This document shows, piece by piece, positions 33,211 to 40,406 of a stretch of 51,367 nucleotides of DNA; within the stretch, counting starts at the first letter, position 1, and every line of letters begins with the position of its first letter. Both the position numbers and the translations under genes were made by a program. Source of the DNA: Saccharomonospora azurea NA-128 (lineage in GTDB: Bacteria; Actinomycetota; Actinomycetes; Mycobacteriales; Pseudonocardiaceae); the NCBI RefSeq assembly GCF_000231055.2, contig NZ_CM001466.1, positions 1,052,297 to 1,103,663 on the forward strand, in the 5' to 3' direction. The notes under the pieces were generated by a model that was given only the letters and a program-made list of their open reading frames with translations, did not search any database and had not been told where the DNA came from.

Positions 33211-33666
33211 ATGGATCGCATCGCCACCTGCCTGTGGTATTCGAACAGCGCGGAGGAGGCCGTGCGCTTCTACGGCGAGGTGTTTCCCGATCTGCGTGTC
33301 CACGAGATCGCGCGCAAGCCCGGCGGAGACGCTCTCGTGGTCCTGTTCGAGCTACGCGGCCAGCACTACATGGCCCTCAACGGCGGCCCCAACTATTCGC
33401 TCTCTCCGGCCGCGTCGATCTACGTGCCGTGCACCGACCAGGCGGAGGTCGACCGGCTGTGGTCGGCGTTGACCGCCGGTGGTACGGAGCTGCAGTGCGG
33501 TTGGCTCACCGACGCCTACGGCCTGACGTGGCAGGTGGTGCCCTCCGAGTTGCCCCGTCTGCTCACCGATCCGGACCCGGCGAAGGCCGAGCGGGCCCAG
33601 CAGGCGCTGCTGCCCATGCGCAAGATCGATATCGCGACGATCCGGAAGGCCGCCACCGAGGGGTGA
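33211..33666 (+). CDS. PhnB-like VOC-family protein
   Basis: A 151-residue glyoxalase/VOC-fold protein of the PhnB (3-dmu-9_3-mt) group. It shows CLWYSNSAEEAVRFYGEVFP at the start, HYMALNGGPNYSLSPAASIY in the middle and CGWLTDAYGLTWQVVP near the end, the family's three conserved blocks. These proteins are dimeric metal-dependent or cryptic lyases; the reaction is unknown. GAAGGGA is eight bases before the ATG. The terminal KIDIATIRKA is also a common family ending. Confidence 0.93.
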   Translation: MDRIATCLWYSNSAEEAVRFYGEVFPDLRVHEIARKPGGDALVVLFELRGQHYMALNGGPNYSLSPAASIYVPCTDQAEVDRLWSALTAGGTELQCGWLTDAYGLTWQVVPSELPRLLTDPDPAKAERAQQALLPMRKIDIATIRKAATEG

Positions 33667-33702
33667 CGCCGGACGAGGCGTCTCGCCGCCACCCGGGGTC
33701 GT

Positions 33703-34560
33703 TCACACGCCGGCCACGACCCGGCGCATCGCGGGAAACTCGTCGCGCGAGAGTTCGAGGATGCGCCGTAACGCGGTCGGCGCGTCGTGGAGCACGAGCC
33801 GTCGGGGTGAGATGCGTTCGGCGAGGGCGGCGATCGCGTGCACACCTCCGACGTCGATGAAGCCGAGTTCGTCGAGGCGGAGATGGAGGTCGCCGTGCAC
33901 GGGCAGGGCGTCGAGGGCGATCTCGAACACCTCGCGTGAGGCGAGGTCGAGCTCGCCGTAGACCCGCCACGTGTTCTCGTCGTCGGGATCGGCGTACAGT
34001 CCCGTGCCCACACCGAACGTGGAGTGCTGGCGCACCGGGTGCACGAAGGCCAGAGCCGCGGCCGCGCGGCGGTCGACGAACCGGCCGTCGTACCCGCACA
34101 GGAGGGTTAAAGGCAGTCGCGCGGTGAGTTCGTCGACGAGCAGCTCGGTGTGGACGAACCGCTCGGCGTCGGACCGGCTCTGCACCGGGGGCGCGCTCTC
34201 GACCATGAGTCGGAGTCCGCTGTAGCCCGCCGCCACGGCACCCTCCACGGCGCGCCGGATGAGCGCGAGTTGCTCGGCCAGCACCTGGCCGCCCGCGGAA
34301 CCCCGGGCCGGCTCGATGCTCATCACGGAGAGCTGGCCGGTCCGCAGCAGCTCGTCCCGGTGCGGCAGTGCCCGAAGATCGTCGGCCAGCTCGTCCTCGG
34401 TCTTGTCGGAGAGGTAGAGCAGGCCCTCGCGCCGCGCCACACCCTCACCGGCGAAGGGCACCAACGCCGCACGCCAGTCGTCGGGCCCGGTGTGGAACCA
34501 GCAGGCATGATCATGCCAGCCCCGTCCCACCGGGACGGTAAGCGTGCTTGTCCTGCGCAT
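33703..34560 (-). CDS. MEDS-STAS sensory protein
   Basis: A 285-residue protein. The N-terminal 175 residues are a MEDS (DcmR-like sensory) domain beginning HDHACWFHTGPDDWRAALVP. The C-terminal 85 residues are a STAS domain (WRVYGELDLASREVFEIALD, DELGFIDVGGVHAIAALAE). In classical anti-sigma-factor antagonists the loop reads D-S-S/T-G and is phosphorylated on Ser; here it is D-V-G-G, so this switch is absent. Such proteins are thought to tie redox or one-carbon signals to the general stress response, but no anti-sigma factor lies nearby. Confidence 0.88.
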   Translation of the reverse strand: MRRTSTLTVPVGRGWHDHACWFHTGPDDWRAALVPFAGEGVARREGLLYLSDKTEDELADDLRALPHRDELLRTGQLSVMSIEPARGSAGGQVLAEQLALIRRAVEGAVAAGYSGLRLMVESAPPVQSRSDAERFVHTELLVDELTARLPLTLLCGYDGRFVDRRAAAALAFVHPVRQHSTFGVGTGLYADPDDENTWRVYGELDLASREVFEIALDALPVHGDLHLRLDELGFIDVGGVHAIAALAERISPRRLVLHDAPTALRRILELSRDEFPAMRRVVAGV

Positions 34561-34575
34561 GGCACCACCTAACCA

Positions 34576-34590
34576 GCTCCCACGGGGAGC
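34576..34590. terminator. short hairpin downstream of the LapA gene
   Basis: GCTCCC and GGGAGC flank three bases, with CCAG/CTGG outside after a small bulge. It lies 22 bases beyond the LapA stop and just before the MEDS-STAS start, so it could equally belong to that promoter. Confidence 0.35.
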
Positions 34591-34612
34591 GACTGGGTCC
34601 GAAAGTCCTTAC

Positions 34613-34933
34613 TCAGCGGTGATCCCGACGACTGCCTGCGCTCCGGCGGACCGTGCGACGGAGCTGCGCGATCCGGGCCGCGCCCAACGCGGCGACGACC
34701 AGGGCACCGACCACAGCCGACAACAACATCGACACGCCGAGCGGCAGCGAGCCCGACATCCCGAAGAACCGCACGATGACCGACTCGGTGTTCTGCAGGA
34801 TGAAGACGAGCAGGACGACGAGGAGCAGCGTCGCCATGATCGCGCTCGCCCACGCGCCACTGATCCTGGTGCGCTCCGCCGCTCGGGCCTTCTCACCCCG
34901 CTCTCGGGACGCGCCACCGGCCGGAGTACTCAT
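34613..34933 (-). CDS. LapA/DUF1049-type small membrane protein
   Basis: A 106-residue protein with two membrane helices (ASAIMATLLLVVLLVFILQN and LPLGVSMLLSAVVGALVVAA) joined by the family motif QNTESVIVRFFG. The N-terminus is charged and cytosolic, and the C-terminus is Arg-rich. Relatives of LapA/YciS act in envelope assembly in Gram-negatives; the actinobacterial role is unknown. The ribosome site is weak and very close (GGAG two bases away). Confidence 0.88.
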   Translation of the reverse strand: MSTPAGGASRERGEKARAAERTRISGAWASAIMATLLLVVLLVFILQNTESVIVRFFGMSGSLPLGVSMLLSAVVGALVVAALGAARIAQLRRTVRRSAGSRRDHR

Positions 34934-35175
34934 GACTCCATGGTCGGCCCGACCGACCGGGCTCGCAGGGCAACGTCCTCTTCGCTGCGCTCACCCCGAC
35001 GATGTGCCACGGAGTCGTCGCCCCACGTCCGCGACGAGACAAGGACCGTGCACAGTGGACCAGGCGGCCGCCCGGTCACCGGTCCGTGTTCCCACGACGG
35101 CAGGCTGTACGCACCCCGTTCGACCGACAGCGGCACCGCGACGTGTCCACCGATGCCCTCGCCCTCCGCCACCGG

Positions 35176-35478
35176 TCACGGCGGGTCACCGTCGTGGCTT
35201 CCCGACAACATGATCTGCCGCGCGAGCTTGGCCGCCCTCACCACCGCGCTGTCGGACTTGGTCACGCCCGGCAACGTGTCGTCACTCCGCACCGGACGGT
35301 CCTCCAGCTGGCGCAGTAACGACCCGAGTTCCACCCCGAGCCGTTCGACGGCCGCTCCGATGGTGCGCGAGTCGGGCCCCGTGTCGGGTGCGGCCGGATC
35401 GGGCCGCAAGGCGGCGATGACCACCGCCGCCAACTGTTGCGCCACACGTTCCGCGAGATCCCCGGCCTCTGACGTCAT
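35176..35478 (-). CDS. hypothetical acidic protein
   Basis: One hundred residues, mostly helical, beginning MTSEAGDLAERVAQQLAAVV, without a signal peptide, membrane helix or motif I recognise. GGGGAGGG lies six bases before the ATG, and codon use resembles the neighbours, which supports a real gene. It sits 72 bases downstream of the histidine-kinase gene on the same strand and might be co-transcribed with it. Confidence 0.65.
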   Translation of the reverse strand: MTSEAGDLAERVAQQLAAVVIAALRPDPAAPDTGPDSRTIGAAVERLGVELGSLLRQLEDRPVRSDDTLPGVTKSDSAVVRAAKLARQIMLSGSHDGDPP

Positions 35479-35550
35479 GGTGCCCTCCCCCGACGGTTCC
35501 CTCCCGAGAGTCCTCCGCATCCTTCGCTCGGTGAAGAGCCGAAGGTCCCG

Positions 35551-37260
35551 CTACGACGACGCGGTGTCGGGGTCGGGCAACGGCACCGTCCAGGTCAACC
35601 GCACCGCGCCGTCGCCGGCGTCGACCTGGACCTCTCCACCACGGTCGTGAGCGCGCCGCCGGACCTCCTCCAGCCAGCCGCTGTGGTCGGGCACGGGCGC
35701 GGATCCCTCCACGAGGACGTCGACGGTCACCACGTCACCGACGTCGACGTCGAGCGTGATCTCCGGCGGATCGCCGTGGTGGGCGGGCTGCCTGGCGAGC
35801 TGCCCGATGGCTTCCCGGGCCACGGCTTCGATGTCCCGGCCGAGCGACTCGGGCACGAGGGTGTCGAGCGCGCCTCCGATCCGCACCGAGGGGGCGGCCG
35901 CGCCCGCCGGCGGGCTCGACGCGATGTCGAGGAGTCTGCGCCGCAGGCTGTTGTGCCCGGACCTGCCCATCGAATGCAGGTTGAAGATCGACGTGCGGAT
36001 CTCCCGCACCGTCTGGTCGAGTCGCCGCACCGCGTCCTGAACCCGCTCGGCCGCGTGGGGATCGCGGATCCGACCGAGCACGCTCTGCAACCCCATTCCG
36101 AGGGCGAACAGGCGTTGGATGACGTGGTCGTGCAGGTCCTGGGCGATGCGGTCGCGGTCGGCGAGCAGGGCGATGGCGCGCTCGCTCTTCTGCTTGTCCG
36201 CGAATCGCAGCGCCACAGTGGCCTGCGCGGCGAACGACGCCACGAGCGACATGTCCTGGCGGGTGAACCCCGCGGCGCTGCGGCGCCGCAGCGCCAACAG
36301 CACGCCCTGCACCCCTTCGGCACTGCGCAGCGGTGCCACCACAGCCGGCCCGAACGACGTGGTGAGACCCGCGGGCAGCCGGGTGTCCGCGCGGCCGAGG
36401 TCGTCGAGGACCGCGGGCTCGACGGTGCGCAGCACGTCGGTGAGCACGCCTCGCGCGGCGATCAGTTCACCGACCCGGAGTCGGGGCACCGGTCCGCACA
36501 CCGCGCCGACCGACAACTCCCCCGACCCCTCGTCGAGCAGGACCACCGCCGCATCGGCTCCGGACAGCTCCCCGGCCGCCTCGGCGAGCCGTTGCAGCGA
36601 GCGGTCGGGTGAGGCCCCGGACAGCAGCTCCGCGTTGACCGACGTCACGGCCTCCAGCCACCGGCCGCGCACCCTCGTCTGCTCGAACAGCCGCGCGTTC
36701 TCCACCGCGACACCCGCCGATGCCGCCAGGGACCGGAGCACGATCTCGTCGTCGGCGCTGAACTCCCCACCGCCGCGTTTCCGGCTCACGTAAAGGGTTC
36801 CGATGGTCTCGTCGCGCACTCGCACGGGTACGGCGAGTGCCGCCCGCGACTCCGGGTCGCGGGCGTGCGGTACCTCGACGTGCGTCGCCGGGTCCGTCGC
36901 TGTGTCGGCCGGGTCGTCCGCGTCGAGGGTGCCGTCGTCGGAGTCGAGGTCGACCGACACCCGATCGGGGACCCCCTCCCCGGGGTCGGACACGGTCAAC
37001 GTGCCGCTGCGTGCGTCGACCAGGTCGACGGCCGCCCGTACGGTGCGACGCAGGGTGACGTCGAGTTCGAGTTGCCCGCTGACGGCGAGCACCGCGTCGA
37101 GCAGCGCCTGCAGCCGATCGCTGGTCCGCGAGATCTCCGTGAGCCGGCTCTGCACTCCGGCGAGGAGCTCGTCGAGCTTCAGCTTCGACAACTGTCGCGT
37201 GGCCGGCGTCGAGCGCAGCGTGTTCCGCTCCCTGCCGCCGGCTTCGGCACTGCTCGGCAT
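35551..37260 (-). CDS. GAF-domain histidine kinase (DevS-like) with degenerate ATP site
   Basis: A 569-residue protein: N-terminal coiled region, two GAF domains (about 45-195 and 200-355), then a HisKA_3 box DRDRIAQDLHDHVIQRLF with phospho-acceptor His377. The domain order matches the DevS/DosS dormancy sensors of mycobacteria. The catalytic half is odd. The N box reads AREAIGQLARQPAHH without the usual Asn, and the expected DDG-x-G reads VEGSAPVPDHSGW, so ATP binding may be lost. No response-regulator gene adjoins it. The start is uncertain, since no ribosome site precedes the ATG and a GTG 22 codons upstream is in frame. Confidence 0.85.
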   Translation of the reverse strand: MPSSAEAGGRERNTLRSTPATRQLSKLKLDELLAGVQSRLTEISRTSDRLQALLDAVLAVSGQLELDVTLRRTVRAAVDLVDARSGTLTVSDPGEGVPDRVSVDLDSDDGTLDADDPADTATDPATHVEVPHARDPESRAALAVPVRVRDETIGTLYVSRKRGGGEFSADDEIVLRSLAASAGVAVENARLFEQTRVRGRWLEAVTSVNAELLSGASPDRSLQRLAEAAGELSGADAAVVLLDEGSGELSVGAVCGPVPRLRVGELIAARGVLTDVLRTVEPAVLDDLGRADTRLPAGLTTSFGPAVVAPLRSAEGVQGVLLALRRRSAAGFTRQDMSLVASFAAQATVALRFADKQKSERAIALLADRDRIAQDLHDHVIQRLFALGMGLQSVLGRIRDPHAAERVQDAVRRLDQTVREIRTSIFNLHSMGRSGHNSLRRRLLDIASSPPAGAAAPSVRIGGALDTLVPESLGRDIEAVAREAIGQLARQPAHHGDPPEITLDVDVGDVVTVDVLVEGSAPVPDHSGWLEEVRRRAHDRGGEVQVDAGDGAVRLTWTVPLPDPDTASS

Positions 37261-37389
37261 ATCGGGCGTGTACCCGAGTCCGACGGTGCCAATCCGCTGG
37301 TCACGCAGTCCGAACCGAGCCACCACGGTCCGCCACCGGCCCGGCTCCCACGGCGCTCGACGAGTCCCCGAACCCGCGAGTGAGGCCCG

Positions 37390-37659
37390 TCAGCGCGCGA
37401 GGTGTGCGGGCTGGTGTGTGATCGCCTCGATGTCGGTCGCCGTGCTCTCCAGCAACTGGTGCGACAGGTCGGCCAGCGCCCTCGCGACCGCGAGTTCGTC
37501 GCCGATGGCGGGCACGTCGGTGTCGCGCGGATTCCGCCTCGCCACACCGATTCCCGTGTGGCCCGTCCCGTCGTCCTTGCGCAGCAGCGCCTCGGCTCGG
37601 GTCTGCCCGTCGTGTTCGTCGATGACGATGTTGATCGTCCAGGTGTTCGTGTGTTCCAT
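37390..37659 (-). CDS. DUF1876 protein
   Basis: Eighty-nine residues matching DUF1876 (dsRBD-like small proteins): TWTINIVIDEHDGQTRAEAL, then GTGHTGIGVARRNPRDTDVP and IGDELAVARALADLSHQLLE. The family is confined largely to actinobacteria and is often found near dormancy or stress genes; its function is unknown. GAGG precedes the ATG. It is divergent from the cupin gene and follows the DevS-like gene on the same strand. Confidence 0.92.
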   Translation of the reverse strand: MEHTNTWTINIVIDEHDGQTRAEALLRKDDGTGHTGIGVARRNPRDTDVPAIGDELAVARALADLSHQLLESTATDIEAITHQPAHLAR

Positions 37660-37857
37660 GTCGATCGCCTCTCTGTGGATCCACACTGCCTCGCCGTCTC
37701 GGCTCGACGGGAGAGACTTTCGTCCCGAACGGGGGGGCTCGCCGAGGCCCCGCGTCCTGCGAACCCGGGCCGCGAGTGGCGCGCGAGAACGCGAGCGAGC
37801 ACGATGACTGCAGCGACAGCCACACCCCGCGAGCAGTCGGACCGACAGGAGGACACG

Positions 37858-38193
37858 GTGAGCGAACACCCCACGGTGACCGCCGTCGACGCGCTGGCCG
37901 CCGAGCTACTGGACGAGGCGGAGAAGCACCGCGCTCGCCGTACCGCGCGCACACTCGTCGCGGGCAACTCGCTGCGGTCCACGCTGATCGCCCTGTTGAC
38001 CGGCACCGAGCTGGCCGAACACGACTCCCCACCCGGCGGAACACTGCACGTGCTGGGCGGCAGCGTGCTTCTGCGCACGCCGAGCAGGCAGTGGGAGCTC
38101 GCGGAGGGGGACCTCGCGACGTTGCCACCCGAGCGACACTCGGTCTACGCGCTGACCGACGCGACGCTGCTGCTCACCGTGGCGCTGCGCTGA
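37858..38193 (+). CDS. small cupin-domain protein
   Basis: A 111-residue single-cupin protein: GTELAEHDSPPGGTLHVLGG supplies the first motif and LAEGDLATLPPERHSVYALT the second. The first motif keeps one of the usual histidines (His-V-L) and the second keeps His in PPERHSV, so metal binding is possible but reduced. Many such proteins bind small ligands or act as stress or LuxR-associated accessory factors. GTG with GGAGG five bases upstream is the start; the frame extends 18 codons further back without support. Confidence 0.85.
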   Translation: MSEHPTVTAVDALAAELLDEAEKHRARRTARTLVAGNSLRSTLIALLTGTELAEHDSPPGGTLHVLGGSVLLRTPSRQWELAEGDLATLPPERHSVYALTDATLLLTVALR

Positions 38194-38214
38194 AGCGTGT
38201 GGTTCCCGCGCCTC

Positions 38215-38253
38215 GTCAGCAGTCGTCGTCAGCCGTCGTCGTCAGCAGTCGTT
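38215..38253. repeat. 13-bp tandem repeat, three units
   Basis: GTCAGCAGTCGTC, GTCAGCCGTCGTC and GTCAGCAGTCGTT lie head to tail. The third unit contains the stop codon and last residues (D-N-D-C) of the PASTA gene, so changes in unit number could alter its 3' end. Confidence 0.8.
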
Positions 38254-38604
38254 GTCGAAGCAGAACCGCGACTCCGCCTCCTCGGTCTTGCGCACGCTCA
38301 ACGTCACCTCCTCGTCGGGGGCGACGGTCACTCCGGCTTTCGGTGCCTGCCGGACCACGACCCAGTTGTCGTGGTCGACCACGAACAGATGACCGTCGAC
38401 CGGCACGGTCGTGACGTTCTCGACTCCCAGGGCTCGCAACGCCGCGACACCGTTTCCGAGCACCACGCCGCGCAACGACGGCATCGGTACCGGACCGGAC
38501 GGGGCGGTGTCGTCGAGCGCCGCCCTCAGGGGCAGGCAGGAACCGACTCCGAGAGTCAGGACGCCGACGACGAGAGAGCCCAGCTTACGGTGGATTGCGC
38601 GCAT
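38242..38604 (-). CDS. small exported PASTA-domain protein
   Basis: A 120-residue protein. The signal segment LGSLVVGVLTLGVGSCLPLR contains a possible lipobox (V-G-S-C), so it may be a lipoprotein. Residues 45-110 form one PASTA-like domain: PMPSLRGVVLGNGVAALRAL and VVRQAPKAGVTVAPDEEVTL. PASTA domains bind muropeptides or beta-lactams. The C-terminus (FCFDNDC) has two Cys that could form a disulfide. GGAGG lies seven bases before the ATG. No kinase or penicillin-binding protein is attached or adjacent. Confidence 0.82.
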   Translation of the reverse strand: MRAIHRKLGSLVVGVLTLGVGSCLPLRAALDDTAPSGPVPMPSLRGVVLGNGVAALRALGVENVTTVPVDGHLFVVDHDNWVVVRQAPKAGVTVAPDEEVTLSVRKTEEAESRFCFDNDC

Positions 38605-38768
38605 GAGGTGACCTCCGACGAAGGAGGGGAAGTGGGCACGTCCACCAGTCGGCCCCACTGGCCGGGGGCCTCGCGAACCGTCCTCACCGGAGGGATCCGC
38701 CGTTCCACACCCTCATCGTCGCACGGTCACCCAACCGTGTCACCGCCGGAGAAGTCACGGCCCGAGGA

Positions 38769-40238
38769 TCAGCGGGCGAACCAGCGCTGCGGCTCCGGAG
38801 CCGTGTTCTCGTAGATGTGCTTGGCCTCCTGGTACTCGGCGAGTCCGGCGTGGCCGAGTTCCCGCCCGACGCCCGAGCGCTTGTACCCGCCCCACTCCGC
38901 CTGCGGCAGGTAGGGGCCGAAGTCGTTGATCCACACGGTGCCGTGGCGCAACGCGCGGGCGACGTACTCGGCCTTGCGCGCCTCGCCCGTCCACACGGCC
39001 GCGGCGAGCCCGTACGTGGTGTCGTTGCCGATCCTCACCGCGTCCTCGATCTCCGAGAACCGCTCGACCGTCATGATCGGACCGAACGTCTCCTCCTGCA
39101 CCACCCGCATGCCGCCGTGGCAGTCGTCGAACACGGTCGGCAGGTAGAAGAACCCCCGCGCCAGCTTCGGGTCGTCGGGGCGGCGCCCTCCGGTGAGCAG
39201 CCGCGCTCCCTCGTCGACGGCGATCGACACGTACGACTCCACCTTCTCGCGGTGCTCCGCGGACACCAGCGGCCCGCTCTCGGTGTCGGCGTCGAGGCCG
39301 TTGCCCAGCTTGATCCGCTCCACCCGCTGGGTGAGTTCGGCGACGAACTCGTCGTGCAGCGCGTCCTCCACCACCAACCGGGTCCCGGCTGAACACACCT
39401 GCCCCGCGTGGAAGAACACCGCGATGAGCGCGTAGTCGATGGCGGCCTCGAAGTCGGCGTCGGCGAACACGATGTTCGGGTTCTTGCCGCCGAGTTCGAG
39501 CGCGACCTTCTTCACGGTGCGCGCCGCCGACGCCATGATGGCGCTCCCGGTGGCCAGCCCACCGGTGAACGACACCATGTCGACCTGCGGGCTCTCCGTG
39601 AGCGTCGAACCCACGGGGTCACCGGCGCCCAGGACGAGGTTCGCCACGCCGGCGGGTGCGCCCGCCTCGTCGAGCAGCTCCACGAGCTTGATCGTGGTCA
39701 ACGGCGTCGTCTCGCTGGGTTTGAGCACCATCGTGTTGCCCGCCGCGAGGGCCGGGGCCACCTTCCACGCGATCTGCAACAGCGGGTAGTTCCAGGGCGC
39801 GATCAGCGCGCACACGCCGATCGGTTCGTACAGCACCCGGCTGCGGACCGCGGGATTGCCCGCGTCGACGAGCCTTCCGGGATCGGACTCCGCCTGGGTG
39901 GCGTAGTACTCGAACACCGAGGTGACGTCGTCGACGTCGATGCCACTCTCGACGAGCGTCTTGCCCGTGTCGAGCGTCTCCAGGCGCGCGATCTCGGCGC
40001 GGTCGCGCTGCAGCAGTTCGGCCACGCGCCGGAGCAGCAGCGACCGGCGGCGGGCCGTCCACCCACGCCACTCGCCGTCGTCGAACGCCGCTCTCGCGGC
40101 CCGGACGGCGGCCTCCGCATCGGTCGCCGCGGCCTCGTCGACCGTGCGTATCACGGACTGGTCGAACGGATTGACGACCTCCCGAGTCCCGCCCGCCGTG
40201 GCGGACACCCAGCGGCCGTCGATGAACAGAGTGGACAT
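38769..40238 (-). CDS. betB: betaine-aldehyde-type aldehyde dehydrogenase
   Basis: A 489-residue NAD(P)-dependent aldehyde dehydrogenase with the full active site: Asn in IAPWNYPLLQIAWK, Glu in VALELGGKNPNIVFADADFE and nucleophilic Cys in FFHAGQVCSAGTRLVV. The sequence close to the Cys and the FPYLPQAEWGGYKRSG-like C-terminus fit the BetB group, which makes glycine betaine from betaine aldehyde. Divergent transcription from a BCCT transporter gene supports an osmolyte role. No choline dehydrogenase gene is in the window, so betaine aldehyde would have to be made elsewhere. Confidence 0.88.
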   Translation of the reverse strand: MSTLFIDGRWVSATAGGTREVVNPFDQSVIRTVDEAAATDAEAAVRAARAAFDDGEWRGWTARRRSLLLRRVAELLQRDRAEIARLETLDTGKTLVESGIDVDDVTSVFEYYATQAESDPGRLVDAGNPAVRSRVLYEPIGVCALIAPWNYPLLQIAWKVAPALAAGNTMVLKPSETTPLTTIKLVELLDEAGAPAGVANLVLGAGDPVGSTLTESPQVDMVSFTGGLATGSAIMASAARTVKKVALELGGKNPNIVFADADFEAAIDYALIAVFFHAGQVCSAGTRLVVEDALHDEFVAELTQRVERIKLGNGLDADTESGPLVSAEHREKVESYVSIAVDEGARLLTGGRRPDDPKLARGFFYLPTVFDDCHGGMRVVQEETFGPIMTVERFSEIEDAVRIGNDTTYGLAAAVWTGEARKAEYVARALRHGTVWINDFGPYLPQAEWGGYKRSGVGRELGHAGLAEYQEAKHIYENTAPEPQRWFAR

Positions 40239-40406
40239 GGAGCCACCTTCCCCGCGAAGTGCGGCGTGCCCAGCGCGGCGTCGTCGGTCTCGCTACCGTT
40301 GGAGAGCGTGCCCTGAAGCCTCCTCAACGCAAACATAGCGGCCACCGCCCGCACCCACAGCGCGGACGAACGCGGGTGGTGGGTGCGCGAACGAACGGGA
40401 GCGGCG

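Noticed and set aside
34930-35172. An 80-codon minus-strand frame ending in ATGA overlap with the LapA gene
   Set aside because: Third-position GC is well below that of the neighbours and the product has no recognisable feature; the overlap may be chance. It remains a weak possibility.
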